Numbered from the stretch's first letter, positions 13,597-24,982 are shown. The stretch is DNA of 35,000 nucleotides from Glandiceps talaboti (GCF_964340395.1 NC_135567.1:10691984-10726983), one strand, 5' to 3'. Numbers and translations: made by a program. The notes: generated by a model not told the origin, from the letters alone.

Positions 13597-13606
13597 GTTT
13601 ATATAG
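13597..13606 (-). promoter_or_regulatory. Candidate TATA box of the 420-aa gene
   Basis: On the minus strand this reads CTATATAAAC. It lies 433 bp before the ATG, which would give a leader of about 400 nt containing in-frame stops. No other TATA-like element is closer. Confidence 0.35.
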
Positions 13607-13779
13607 TCGTTACGCTCTGGATAAAAATGTTGCCTTGTAGCCTGAAGTCGTCAAACCACATACCGGCGTCTGGTATCAGCGCAAAATAACTAATGGTGTG
13701 TCTTGGCTGACGTGTAAATATGTGTTGTTGACTGTGGTATGGTACATCAACGTTATGATGAACTGTTCACGTCTGACTG

Positions 13780-13787
13780 TGACGTCA
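13780..13787. promoter_or_regulatory. Perfect CRE palindrome upstream of the 420-aa gene
   Basis: TGACGTCA, the CREB/ATF consensus, lies about 175 bp upstream of the candidate TATA box. Other exact copies occur at 2687, 4890, 14428, 14757, 25100 and 32954. Confidence 0.35.
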
Positions 13788-14146
13788 CGTTGGTTTAGTG
13801 TTTAGCGCAAACCGCTTGAACCAAGTCATCGCAGAGTAAATATTGGACGATTTAATCCATTCTCCATTTGTCACACATCAATAATAAACACGCAAACCGT
13901 TCCAAAACAAACCAGCAACGAAAGGTCGCTTAAGTTCACCCTTTTCATTCACCGCCTTACCAACAGATTACACACATACAGTCCAGAGATTTACGCGTTG
14001 TTTTTTTAATGTGCTCTTTTCATTACACCGTCGATATTTTTGTCCAATAATTGAAGAATGAATAATTTACATCGAGTACATGATTGTCTACAAGAAGTTT
14101 CTTGCGCTAATAAATTACGTCATGTACTTAGATAGACCCCCCTAAT

Positions 14147-14280
14147 CACCATGTACAATGTCCAATTATGGGTATTTTAACGATTTCAGGTGAATACAAG
14201 TTGATGGTGGCCTGATTACAAATAATACCACATTTACAGCTAGTGCAGCTTTTATATCAGTATGACAGTGTACAAACTTA
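14147..14280 (+). repeat. GTACAATGTC dispersed repeat, copy 1
   Basis: Shares the core TGTACAATGTCYAATTAT and GGTATTTTAAC with copies at 34653-34760 (same strand), 23022-23290 and 32088-32300 (opposite strand). The family is not identified. Confidence 0.65.
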
Positions 14281-16165
14281 GTGAACAGTCAGTGATCCGG
14301 CGTGACATCACTGGTATGTATTCTAGGCTATCACTGACGTGATAAAACCATCAGAGAAGAACAACCCCGGAATGGAATGGCCGGGGTCCATTTAATTTTA
14401 TCCATCATCGTAAACCACGGCCTCTTTTGACGTCATCGTCCAAGTGTCGAGGAAGAAATAAGAGCTCTGGTTTGCGAGAATGATTTTATCAAAAATCTGA
14501 ATACGGCTAACATTCAGTTAGAGTTACGGTGATGGGCAATTTGCATATATAGCTTCTTTTTTTTCTTTAAAAAAAAATCATGCTTATTTACAAGTTAAAG
14601 GTACATGGTCTGCAAGTATTTTTTGTCATTTTTGTTGCTAAATAAAAGTTTACTTATATTTTACCCTTCACTGTCACTTGTTAAGTGACTATAGTAGTAA
14701 CTGGTAAAACTCCCATCATATTAATTACTGTGATACTGTAGTCTCGTACTATACAATGACGTCATTTTGTTCTTATATATAAGACTTCGGTATCACAGCA
14801 GTTCAAACGGTAGGTGTTTTGCCTGTGACTGTTGGTTTTTAGAAACATGATACTGGAAGGTAAAATATAAGTAACATTTTATTTGGAAACAAAATGACGA
14901 AAAATACTCATGAGTTGCTGACTGTTGCCCTCAAAGAGGATTTCACATTTTTTTCTAGGACTATAGTCATGTTCAAGTCACGTGACTATCGTTCGTTACA
15001 GTTTTCATTTGAATAGTACTGGCTTACTTATCACTGAAACGATTCATATATTTGCAACTCAAATGCTTTCACTTTCTAAGGGATGCTTGAATTTTCAGCG
15101 ACTTTAAATTCACAAAGTTAGAGGGTTATAGAGTGTCACGTGGTCCTAACTACAAAAATGCTGTTTTGAGAAAAAACCCCGTATTTTCGGCACTAGACCC
15201 TAAGTCAAACTAAAATCACGTTTTTTTCCCGCGGAGAAGAAATAACAAACTATCAAAAGATATCACGTGATATATTGAGAAGTAGTATGTCATTTTTTAA
15301 TTTTTTAAAATAACCAAAAACGAAGAGTTTTACTAGGACCTTTTGACTGTGAGCCAACTTTCGTTCACATTTTTGGCTAGTTTTCTTTCAGAAGAAAGGT
15401 TGGTATTTTGTGACACCAAAATCACACATGAACCAAATTATAATTGAAAAAATCACAAAAATGTGGTTAGGCCCTGTTGACTTTAAGCCTTTCAAGTGTT
15501 ATCATCGGGTCAACAGGATTTTGAGATACCAGCCAGGTCGATTGTTTGACCCATGCCACTCATATCAAGATGTGTTGGAGATATTACCCAGATTTTGATC
15601 GCTATCACCCAAAGAAACAACACGTAGGCAGGTGTACAAGAATAACAAAACAAGTGAACAAACCCTCAGTGATACCAAAACAAATATGAACAATTTACTA
15701 AGTCAGATAACGTAGTTCATTTGAGGTGTCATTGTAGTATTTTTGCCATATTTTACGTTACATTTTCTATCACTGTTATCACGAATCGCAGAAATGTTGT
15801 CAGTTACCAGGTTCCCGTCAAACTTATTTACACAAAAAATTACTTTTCTCAAAATTTTTGTTCCAATTTGACTCAATTTTGGATCGGAGTGATAAAAATA
15901 CTCATAAGTTATGAATTTATCTCACAATTTAGCCTAAAATTGATAAAAAAAGACAAAAATAACCGAAGTACCGAAGTAATTATTTTTTATGGCGGTTTGT
16001 TAGTTATACTGAGTGCACTTAATGGAGTACGCAAACACACTGTAAGAGGACTATTTCGTCATTGTGTGTTACGAGCCAAATGTATTCTAGGAAACACGGT
16101 TGTTTTTGTGCATGTAAGTTCTATGGCTATGCGTAGAATATGTCTAATTGTACTTGCTGTGTGCT

Positions 16166-16203
16166 TTGTGTTTGTTTGTTTGTTTGTTTGTTTGTTTGTT
16201 TGT
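16166..16203. repeat. (TTTG)n microsatellite
   Basis: Nine TTTG units. Confidence 0.9.
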
Positions 16204-17231
16204 TATTTTTTCTACCGAAGATCGAATATTTTTTTATCGAAGACCGGATCAACTTGAACAGATAGGAGGCAGGGCAATGTGATATATCGTTAAATTGGAA
16301 TAGTAAATTTGAAACCTTTTCGACAACTAAGGTGTCTCAACTCGTGACCAAGTCCAGAGACTTGGCCGTCTGACTTGAAAATGTCGTTCACTAGAGCACA
16401 GTGACTGTCGTCGAGTTAGCTGTTCATGAGTACCCTAGATCAGATAGGCCAGTATCAGGGCTTGATTATCTGTTACCGTACATGCCACTCTGTCCTCTTT
16501 TTGATTTTTTGAACCATATATTTGCCAGAAATCACTTTAATTTTACAAAAATTTCCACCTGTTTAAAAGGTCGTCAGAATTTACAATGCCTTTCAATAAT
16601 AAAAGCACCCTACAATAGAATACAGAGAAATTAACGAGCGGGTTTTGTAACCGATTGCTTCATTACAGCCTCCTTCAATAGCTAGTCATCCATGAAGTAG
16701 ATCGTATAACCAACACCCAACAACTTTATTTATTTATAAATCAACAATCGACTTGTCTAGATAACGCGTATCTGAAAAATCAATTTTGGCAGTATATTTG
16801 TCTTAGTATATATCACGAGTCAAGTTTACTCGCCAATTATATATGGGATTGTATGGTAAACTTGTCAGAATTTTGACACGAATTAACACGATTTACAATT
16901 TCTGTTATACGTCAATTCAGAATTAGTCAACACGATGACAGTTCTACTTCGGCGCCACTTGACATCTGTGCACGCAATGAATAACCTAAGTGTACTCACG
17001 TCGTGACTTGGTAACGCGCTTGAGATATTTCGTCTTTGATTGTCGCTGTGGCAGAGCAATAGATTAGCTGCTTGCTGTCAGATACTAATACCTTGACCTA
17101 AAATAACTTGACCTCATCACAGAGACGGCAGTTGTGAGTGAGTAGGGGCGCCACCAACGACAGATTCACGAAGAATGACTAAACTCACGTCTGCGATTTT
17201 AGACTAGCATTTTTATGATAATGAACAGGTA

Positions 17232-17553
17232 CAGTCCGTTTTATGTTAGCGTTCACTGTCTCTGTTTAATATAACCACGCAGAAATCAATAACAGACTGC
17301 ATGCATATTCTGCATTTTAAGATAGCAAGGTCTTGCTACATTTTGTCTAAATAAAATGCAATAAGATGCAGCTATGTGGTGCCATGGCGCCAATATTTTG
17401 ATATCTACATTTATGGTGGCATGTGTAGTTCATTTCAGTTAGACAAAATGTTGCAAGAAATTGTATTCATTTAATCTTGCTATCTTAAAGTGTAGCGTGA
17501 GCAGTTTCTTATTGTTTAGAGTCAAGTTAGCATCTCGGTTAATACCCAGACTG
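17232..17553. mobile_element. TA-flanked fold-back MITE, family D copy 1
   Basis: Starts CAGTC, ends GACTG and is flanked by TA on each side (17230-17231, 17554-17555). The arms contain inverted segments: AAGATAGCAAG with CTTGCTATCTT, and TTTTGTCTAA with TTAGACAAAA. CAGT ends with TA target duplications are the pattern of Tc1/mariner-type elements. No transposase is present. Confidence 0.7.
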
Positions 17554-17901
17554 TACATTTACACCTTAGCAGAGACAATGAAGTGAGCCATCAACGTTGA
17601 AGGGTACAGAGTTGCATTCTGCAGCTAGTCGTGCTAACGTGAGTTTCTATTTAACGCTTTTTTACACTGTGCTCAAAGCACTTTACATAGTACCCCTGGC
17701 ATGCACGTCGTACGGGCCTATAGCAGCACAACGGCTAGTCTTAACTTGCTGCTAGACGTTCAGGCTTTCTTTCGATACTTTAAGCGAACGAAGTTTGAAG
17801 TGATGGCTTGATGTTCGGTCGTGTGTCGTATTGTATCGGAAGAACATCCGAGGTCTAGCAGATAGACTATACAGCGGCCTATAACGTCCTCAACCAATAA
17901 T

Positions 17902-18497
17902 GTTTTATTTTATCGGTAGCGCCAGATTAGGTAATACGAAAACCACAGAAAATCCCATAGTTCTTTGTTTCTGAGCATGCTCAGTCTGGATTGCAAATTC
18001 CCTATTAGGTGGCATGATGTTTGTCACGTCTCACAACATTATTTGACACATATTATGCAAACAAAACACAGGCACTGATAGAGCACACGCACTTGAAATG
18101 TTACATTGTATCTCACTCTGAAGACACAAATAAACAGTTTTGTGTTTGCATCTTCTTTCTTTCTTTCCTCCAACGAAGGATACAAAAGAACGACCAGGCA
18201 GGTAACGTCATTCAATAAAGTACAACGTCCTTTATTTGGTGAGAGTTAAAGGGAGGACAGAAAAAAACAGTAAACTCAACTTTTTTTAATTAAAATCGAT
18301 GAAGAAATAGTTGAAAAATGATAAAATAAACTGTTTTGTGTTTGACTCTTCCTTCTTTCATCCGCGACATCGGTGTTGATCTGTGTTCACAGTGTGATAA
18401 AATGTTTCAATTTATATGTATGCACATTATCAGCGTCTGTATTTTGCTTTAAATATTTGTAACAAAAGTCATAAAAAAACCATATCGTGTCGCCCAC
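17902..18497 (+). repeat. Dispersed repeat family B, copy 1
   Basis: Starts GTTTTATTTTATCGGTAGCG and matches 21363-21770 over several hundred bases, including the palindrome CTGAGCATGCTCAG (17971-17984 and 21431-21444). The match stops near 18497 before the terminal inverted repeat seen in the second copy, so this copy is 3'-truncated. Confidence 0.75.
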
Positions 18498-18897
18498 ACA
18501 TCAAAGGACTGCATGTCATTATATGATCATTTACACCTATTGCTACTCTGGGCTATTTCTATTCAGTAGTATCCCTGACACGTGATTCTGAGTTCTATAA
18601 TGACACGCAGATGTTAAGTTGTAATTGTAATTTGAAGTGTTCAAATACACTTGTCCACCTTGCTTGACAAATTTCAACGAACCATATCATGTTGCTCGTT
18701 TCACAAACACACACGGTTAAAGTGCTGTAAAAAGAACCGTTCATTTTTGAAGTAAAAGTTCAAAAGAAACATTTGAATCGATGTATTTGATTGATTGTAC
18801 CTCGGTCTACTAGAGTGGTTTGAGAAGTCTTAGCACTAAGTGGTATAAGGTCAGTGTGTATGTCATTTTGTAGTTATAAGTGGAAATTTACTACAAA

Positions 18898-19132
18898 ACC
18901 AGAGAGACTATAATGTTTCAATTAGGCGGCATGGTGTTTGCCACACCTCACACAACATTATTTGACATGAATTATGCAAAATAATGTATGTATGTATGTA
19001 TGTATGTATGTATGTATGTATGTATGTATGTATGTATGTATGTATGTATGTATGTATGTATGTATGTATGTATGTATGTATGTATGTATGTATGTATGTG
19101 TATGTGTGTGTATGTATGTATGTATGTATGTA

Positions 19133-19163
<31 letters not shown>

Positions 19164-19540
19164 ATGTATGTGTGTGTGTGTATGTATGTATGTATGTATG
19201 TATGTATGTATGTATGTATGTATGTGTGTGTGTATGTATGTATGTATGTATGTATGTATGTATGTATGTATGTATGTATGTATGTGTGTGTGTATGTATG
19301 TATGTATGTATGTATGTGTGTGTATGTATGTATGTATGTATGTATGTATGTGTGTGTGTATGTATGTATGTATGTATGTATGTGTGTGTATGTATGTATG
19401 TATGTATGTATGTATGTATGTATGTGTATGTGTGTGTATGTATGTATGTATGTATGTATGTGTGTGTGTATGTATGTATGTATGTATGTATGTATGTATG
19501 TGTATGTATGTATGTATGTATGTATGTATGTATGTATGTA

Positions 19541-19571
<31 letters not shown>

Positions 19572-19676
19572 ATGTATGTATGTATGTATGTATGTATGTA
19601 TGTGTGTGTATGTGTGTATGTATGTATGTATGTATGTATGTGTGTGTGTGTATGTATGTATGTATGTATGTATGTA

Positions 19677-19709
<33 letters not shown>

Positions 19710-19710
19710 A

Positions 19711-19741
<31 letters not shown>

Positions 19742-19804
19742 ATGTATGTATGTATGTATGTATGTATGTATGTATGTATGTATGTATGTATGTATGTATG
19801 TATG
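18898..19804 (+). repeat. Family B fragment interrupted by 820-bp TGTA/TG microsatellite
   Basis: 18898-18982 begins with the family B terminus (AGAGACTATAATGTTTCAATTAGG) read up to its ATTATGCAAA segment. From 18983 to 19804 the sequence is TGTA tetranucleotide with about 17 TG/TGTATG islands. The long Met-Tyr-Val-Cys and Ile-His-Thr-Tyr frames are artefacts. Confidence 0.9.
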
Positions 19805-19836
19805 TGACTTAAATATCAGTTTGATTGTGTACATAT

Positions 19837-19880
19837 AATAATAATCTTTATTCCCAGTAGTATAAGTATTACATAAAGAT
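19837..19880. repeat. TAATAATAATCTTTATT repeat end
   Basis: The reverse complement of the AATAAAGATTATTATTA tail at 31687-31707. It is probably the end of a SINE-like element; only the tail is recognisable here. Confidence 0.4.
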
Positions 19881-20254
19881 TTATAACACATACAGTCATT
19901 GTAAATATTCACCATGGGAAAGGAGACGAAAAATAGTTGTTTCCACAACTAGTCTAGTCCGAACCCTTTTACAATGTTAAAAATTACTAAAACTCTGGGC
20001 CTGTTGATCATACGATATAAAGAGAAAGAGAATATACTATACACGGTTTTCAAAAACGGTTCGCAGTTCAAATACATGCGAAGAAATCAGCAAATAAACA
20101 AACAAATGAGAAAAAAAGGGGGGAAAAGAAAAGAATATACAAGAGCAATACTAATGCAACATAAGCAAACTGTTGTCAAGTTGTGTATGACGGCTAGATA
20201 TGCCCAGTCTTCTGAATGTAGATATTTTTTGAACTCCCATTTAATTCTTTAATA

Positions 20255-20370
20255 CTTAGCATATTGTGCCATATATGTGTACTGCTAGACTAAATACTTA
20301 CCAACAGATGATGCAAAACTGTTCAGGGTGTACGCTGTTCTAACTTAATCATTATATGTAAGAGGAGAAC
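20255..20370. repeat. Partial copy of the 23175-23290 repeat segment
   Basis: Shares TGTGTACTGCTAGAC, ACCARCAGATGATGCA and CATTATATSTA with 23175-23290, in the same order and orientation. Confidence 0.65.
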
Positions 20371-20385
20371 TTAAAAAAAAACACC

Positions 20386-21185
20386 GAACAATTGAAGCGA
20401 GTGATACGGGTGAATCACTATGTATCAAATGGTACTATGAGCAATCAGCAACCAATAAATCACCTGCTTGTGTACAATATTTGCTGAGCACTCCTTGTAA
20501 GACCCATTATAGTCAGAGAACAATGGTCAAGTGGTCACTTAATACGCCTTAGGTCGGCTAGAATAAATATTTATCTTAAACTTTTACAGCCGATTCGACA
20601 AATTAAAGAATGATAATGTTTACATAGATCTTGATAGATTACTAGTCTTGGCTTCTAAGTTACTCTCAAAGTTTGCTCCAGTTGAAGAAGTGTACAGTGA
20701 AGTACTTGAAGATGTTACGATCTTATCACAGTTGGATACTGACAAGCAGTCAATGGGTTTGCCTTAATGAATAGTCAACTTTATACAAGGAGTTTTCTGT
20801 ATTTCCTGGACTAAACCTTGCTTTCTTTTCAGAGATATATGCTCATCAATTTTGTGTTTGAATGAGTCTATGTAAATACCTGCAAATTATAACTATGAAA
20901 AACTCGGCATGTTTAAAGTAGAATTACTTACTATTGTAGAAGTTATATTATTCAAAAATACATGTGACTAGTATTTCCAGACAAGGCGACTACTTTGTGT
21001 GTGCACCCTAGTGTTTACTGCTGATAGCATCTCTGAGCTTTAGTGTAACTTCAACAATGTCTGTCACTGTTGTAGCAAATGTTGAGACAAAGTTGGAAAC
21101 CAATTCTAATAATCTAACAATATTTATTTAAACATAATCGTTCTCTAATTTGTCGAATCGGCTGTAATTTCATTAACAACCATAT
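20386..21185 (+). repeat. Repeat family C, copy 1, split by a MITE
   Basis: 20386-20586 and 21165-21185 together align with 22061-22285 once the intervening 20587-21164 element is removed. Shared landmarks are GAACAATTGAAGCGAGTGA, TGCTGAGCACYCCTT, AAGACCCATTAT and TAGAATAAATATTTATCTTA. Confidence 0.85.
20587..21164. mobile_element. TA-flanked inverted-repeat transposon (MITE), 578 bp
   Basis: The ends CAGCCGATTCGACAAATTA and its reverse complement are perfect for 19 bp. They continue imperfectly to about 36 bp. TA lies on both sides (20585-20586, 21165-21166). The diverged copy of the host repeat at 22061-22285 has a single TA at the matching place, an empty site. There is no complete transposase. 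A coding-like stretch at 20591-20767 starts within the left end. Confidence 0.9.
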
Positions 21186-21797
21186 ACTAAACCAGAGTGA
21201 CTATAGAGTTTTAATATGGAATTTTCAAAACCGCCATGTTGAATGTTGCATCATGGGAAATGTGATGATAAATACTAATCAAATAGTATTGTAAACAATA
21301 ATGTTACATAGTTTTTTTATCTACAAATAATCAATTCATAGTCACCCTGAGGATTGTGGGAGGTTTATTTTATCAGTAGCGCCAGATTAGGTATTACGAT
21401 AACCACAGAAAATCCTATAATCCTTTGCTTCTGAGCATGCTCAGTCTGGATTGCAAGTTCCCTATTAGGTGGCATGAGGTTTGTCACGTCTCACAACATT
21501 ATTTGTCACATATTATGCAAACAAAATACAGGCACTGATAGGGCATGCGCACTTGGAATGTTACATTGTATCTCACTACGAATGGAAATCAATAGTAAAT
21601 GAATCTTCTTTCTTTCATACGAACATTAATGTTGATTTATGTTCACAGCGAGATAAAATGTATTATTATATATGGTTGCGCGCTATCAGTATCTTCATTA
21701 TTTTTAGGTAATTTGTAAAAAAAAATAAAGACCAGCGTGACGTAAATAAGACCGATATTGTGCCGCCTAATTGAAACGCTATAGTCACCCTGATGTG
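21186..21797 (+). mobile_element. Composite inverted-repeat element including family B copy 2
   Basis: The left end reads CCAGAGTGACTATAGAGTTT and the right end (21766-21797) is its imperfect reverse complement, CTATAGTCACCCTGATGTGG. An inner copy of the right end (ATAGTCACCCTGAGG, about 21340-21354) directly precedes the family B body at 21363, so one short element appears joined to or nested in another. Confidence 0.65.
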
Positions 21798-22060
21798 GTA
21801 GTATTTTATATGTTCGTCACATTTACACAGCCTGTGCAGATGTTAGCAAATGTAATTTTTCGCATGGTTTAGATGAACATCGACATCATGGCAATCGAAC
21901 CACAAGAAAAAAAGTGTTGCACTGTTGCAAGTAAGTAAGCAAACGAGTTGAGTACCATTGAACACACTCTTCTAGAAACAGGTGGTTTTCATCCACTGAA
22001 GTGCGTTGGTGAGTTATACGACCGACCATATTGTGATACAAGGGGCTTGGTACTGGATAC

Positions 22061-22285
22061 GAACAATTGAAGCGAGTGACACGGGTGAGTCAATGTGTAT
22101 CAATCGGTACAATGAGCAATGAGCAATAACTCATTCACCTACGTACGTACGTACAGTACTTGCTGAGCACCCCTTTTAAGACCCATTATGGTCAGAGTAC
22201 AATGGCCAAGTTGTCAATAAATATACATTAGGTAGGCTAGAATAAATATTTATCTTAACCTTTAAGTTCATCACCAACCATATAA
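22061..22285 (+). repeat. Repeat family C, copy 2 (empty site)
   Basis: Uninterrupted counterpart of 20386-21185. It contains a small (TACG)n insertion at 22139-22156. It ends in AACCATATA, the same sequence that follows the MITE in copy 1. Confidence 0.85.
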
Positions 22286-22324
22286 GTTGGAGTTTGCTAC
22301 TTCTTTGGCATAGCACACTTACAG

Positions 22325-22541
22325 TGGACACAGGCTGTTGCATATCGTTCAACTTCTCTCGAAGCTCAAGATGTGTTAACTGTTCGATTTCTGCGAACTT
22401 GCAGCAGAAGAGTTGAAATATTCTTTGAGGCGATCTACGTCCTGTCGGATATAACTAACACTGATTGCGATTACAGTAACGCAACATATAGACATGATGA
22501 TGAAGATGATGAATATGATTATGTATCATCTCTTTTTTCAG
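22325..22541 (+). CDS. Candidate exon upstream of the Notch-ligand-like gene
   Basis: Open segment with acceptor CACACTTACAG and donor TTTTTCAG|GTAATG. It encodes 72 residues plus one base, including VRFLRT, VEIFFEAIYVLSDITN and an acidic run HDDEDDEYDY. The VRF...VEIFFEA pattern resembles the inner strands of the Notch-ligand C2 domain, also found at 24983-26511, so it could be part of a second N-terminal C2 unit. It joins in frame to the next exon only if that exon starts at 24021 (after CACAG), giving S-G-E-A-E-I-K, rather than at the stronger acceptor at 23996. Alternatively it belongs to another transcript or is a chance frame. It has no obvious signal peptide. Confidence 0.35.
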
Positions 22542-23021
22542 GTAATGTGGTTTTAAAAACCAAGTTATATTATTTTTAGTGCGATGTTGTCACATAGAGC
22601 CCTTTTTTCACTGCAAATTTCGATAACAGCATTACAATAGTAATATTAATTCTGTGCGATGTTGCAAATTTCAATCACGGTATTACAGTAGAGGCACGAA
22701 TATAAACATGAGCACAGCGTTAACATGAATAAGCTAAAATAATATTTTAATGTATTCATATTTTGTTACAATTTACGTTCGGGCGGGGAGCAGGGGATGA
22801 GGGGGGGGGGGACTCTTTTGCATGTTAAAATATACTATAAGATAAAGTAACAATTATATTGCGCCAAATTCCATAACAGACCAATAATACAGAGGTTTGT
22901 ATTTCACATTGCAAATTTAAAAAAAAAGTATTTTAAAACAAAAACAAAATGAACTTGTACTAGTGTGTTAAAGCTCCAATATGTTTCTATCAATCAGACA
23001 ACAACCAATAATACGGTGACT

Positions 23022-23290
23022 GAAAATTGTTAAAATACCAATAATTAGACATTGTACATGCTAATTAGAGGTCTATTTTATCTATAAGTAGTATAGTAAT
23101 AAGTTGAAATTGTAATAGCAATAGGGCGCTGATTTATTTGGTGCGGACCCAAAAATAAATTTGATTGCATACTTAGTATATTGCGCCATACGTGTGTACT
23201 GCTAGACAAAAAAGTTTACCAGCAGATGATGCAGTTTTGTGCAGGGTGAAAATATTACAACTAAGTCATTATATCTAGGAAAAGAATTTT
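23022..23290 (-). repeat. GTACAATGTC dispersed repeat, copy 2
   Basis: Opposite orientation to 14147 and 34653. It includes a hairpin-like ATTTATTTGGTGCGGACC motif shared with the 32.1-kb copy and the TGTGTACTGCTAGAC segment shared with 20255-20370. Confidence 0.7.
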
Positions 23291-23372
23291 GAAAAGCCCC
23301 GTATCAGTAGCAGCAAGTGCACCCTCATCATTTGCCATTAACAGAACTCAAACATGGTATTCTAGTATAATA

Positions 23373-23751
23373 TAGTGAATTTCACAATACCGTTCAACTT
23401 TTCTGTTTGATACAACCACGCAGAATTAGAAACCAACAAGAAACTTCATAGCAAGATTGCATTTTTTGCTCCATTTAGTCTAAATGAAATTACACCATTT
23501 CAATGAATTACAACTGCAGACATTCGGGCACCAATATTTTTCAAACACCCGATGAAGGGTGTGTAAAATGACCTTGGCAGAGTTCATTTGATGTCTGTAT
23601 GGTGGTATGTGTAGTTCATTTCACTTAGACAAAATGTAGCAAGAAACTGTACTCATTCAGTCTTTGCTATCTTAAAGTGTAGCATGTCCAGTTTCTCATT
23701 ATTTTTTTCCGTGTCGTATCAGTCAGTAAAGCTGAATGGTGAAATTCACTG
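23373..23751. mobile_element. TA-flanked fold-back MITE, family D copy 2
   Basis: The 12-bp ends AGTGAATTTCAC (23374-23385) and GTGAAATTCACT (23739-23750) are perfect inverted repeats, flanked by TA. Inner landmarks are TCTGTTTGATACAACCACGC, TTAGACAAAATGTAGCAAG and TGCTATCTTAAA, as in copies 1, 3 and 4. Confidence 0.8.
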
Positions 23752-23995
23752 TACAGGATAAATTCGATTACATAGTGGTACCATTAATAACATTTTGAAT
23801 AAACTAAACAAAGTAAAAATAGTAATTTTTACATATGCATTTGCTAAATTATATATTCAAAGAAAGCCATCTACAGTCAAGTTCCTACAACATCAACAGA
23901 CAATTTTAATGTCATGAAGGCACACTTCGATGTCGTTAACATTACATGTCATATGCATTGAGGGATATATATGATAATTTAAATTTTTTTTACAG

Positions 23996-24153
23996 GTGTT
24001 GATGTGGAGATACATCACAGGAGAGGCCGAAATCAAAATCGAATTCGTAAGCTTTGATCTTGGACTCCGACTTTCAGATAACTGCGGAGATTCAGGTTTC
24101 CTCCCTGAATGTGATGTGTATTTTGATCTCTGTGTTGAGGATCCAACTGACAC
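23996..24153 (+). CDS. Notch-ligand-like protein, MNNL/C2 exon a (first supported exon)
   Basis: Acceptor AATTTTTTTTTACAG, donor CAC|GTGAGT, phase 0 in and phase 2 out. It encodes EAEIKIEFVSFDLGLRLSDN, then CGDSG and CDVYFDLC. This is the start of the MNNL (Notch-ligand N-terminal, C2-fold) domain: a first strand x-F-x-S-F, a cysteine, then the family signature C-D-x-Y-F-x-x-C (Cys 39 and 46 of the readable chain). In known ligands this domain binds Notch and membrane lipid. The preceding signal-peptide exon is not found with confidence, so the gene is 5'-incomplete. If the exon began at 24021 it would accept the 22325-22541 candidate in frame. Confidence 0.8.
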
Positions 24154-24212
24154 GTGAGTATGTTAGTTTACTAGTGTTGGCAAATGCTTAAGACACGAAT
24201 CGTCTAATATTA

Positions 24213-24874
24213 CAGTGCCCTTGTCATTTAACCGCTCACTGGCTCTGTTTGATACAGCAACGAAGAAACTAGTAAAACAATACACATGCTACAATTTAAG
24301 ATAGCAAATTTGAAGACTCACAGTTTCTTGCAACATTTTGTCTACATGAAATGAGCTAATGTACCACCATGAATACATCAAAAGCAGACATCAAAACATA
24401 CACATCAATAAGATTCTACACAATAGTAAGATCGCAATTTATTGCTACATTTAATCTGAATGAAATATAATAATAATAATAAACATTTATATAGCGCCAT
24501 ATATCCACGACAGTGCTCATAGACGCTTCACATTTGAAACAAATCAAAAGGTACTGCAATTACAAGTATGGCTGTAAAAAAAAAAAAAAATAGTGCAGTT
24601 AAAAAAATGCCAACGTTATCATGATTATCATGATTTAAAATAAACTATTTAAACAAACTGCAACAAGACATGGACACGCAGACGCTAATATTTTGATGTC
24701 TGCATTTGAAATCTGCGTGGTGGCACTTTAAATCATTGTACATTTGGACAAAATGTTGGAAGAAATTGTATGCCTTCAATCTCGCTCATTTGTATCTTAT
24801 AGTGTCTAGTTTCTTATTAGTTTCTGTGTGGCTATATCAAACAGAACCGCTAAACTGTATTTTGAAATCCGCTG
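24213..24874. mobile_element. TA-flanked MITE, family D copy 3, in intron, with nested SINE-like piece
   Basis: Starts CAGTG after TA (24211-24212) and ends GCTG before TA (24875-24876). Left landmarks are CTCTGTTTGATACAGCAACG and ACATTTTGTCTA; the right arm ends CTATATCAAACAGAACCG, their complement. The centre is displaced by the 24465-24545 insertion. Confidence 0.65.
24465..24545. repeat. (TAA)n ... TTATATAGCGCCATAT SINE-like fragment
   Basis: Six TAA units lead into ACATTTATATAGCGCCATAT, then GTGCTCATAGACGCTTCACA, a dispersed motif I have seen in marine invertebrate genomes. The family name is not assigned. Confidence 0.45.
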
Positions 24875-24982
24875 TATACTTTCTGGAGTGGCTTTCCCCT
24901 TTCAATGTACCAAACCTCCTTATGAAGATTAATTTTCAGTTTTGTTTTTTCTATTTTTTTTAAAATTTATCTTATTCTATAG

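Larger units (their letters stand above)
13800..17229. other. Gene-poor stretch with scattered repeats
   Basis: No gene is supported. It holds a copy of the GTACAATGTC repeat family (14147-14280), two CRE palindromes (14428, 14757) and a (TTTG)n tract (16166-16203). A 178-codon frame at 15721-16257 starts at TTG, runs through the TTTG tract and has no domain, so I do not call it. Confidence 0.5.

Noticed and set aside
15721-16257. 178-codon plus-strand frame with hydrophobic C-terminus
   Set aside because: Starts at TTG rather than ATG, its hydrophobic end comes from the TTTG repeat, and it has no recognisable domain or splice context.
18908-19948. Several 270-346-codon frames over the TGTA tract
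   Set aside because: Pure translation of a tetranucleotide repeat with no coding signature.
21859-21930. Possible first exon (ATGAACATCGAC... with donor CAAGTAAGT)
   Set aside because: No signal peptide, phase does not fit the 22325 candidate exon, and an in-frame stop directly precedes it.
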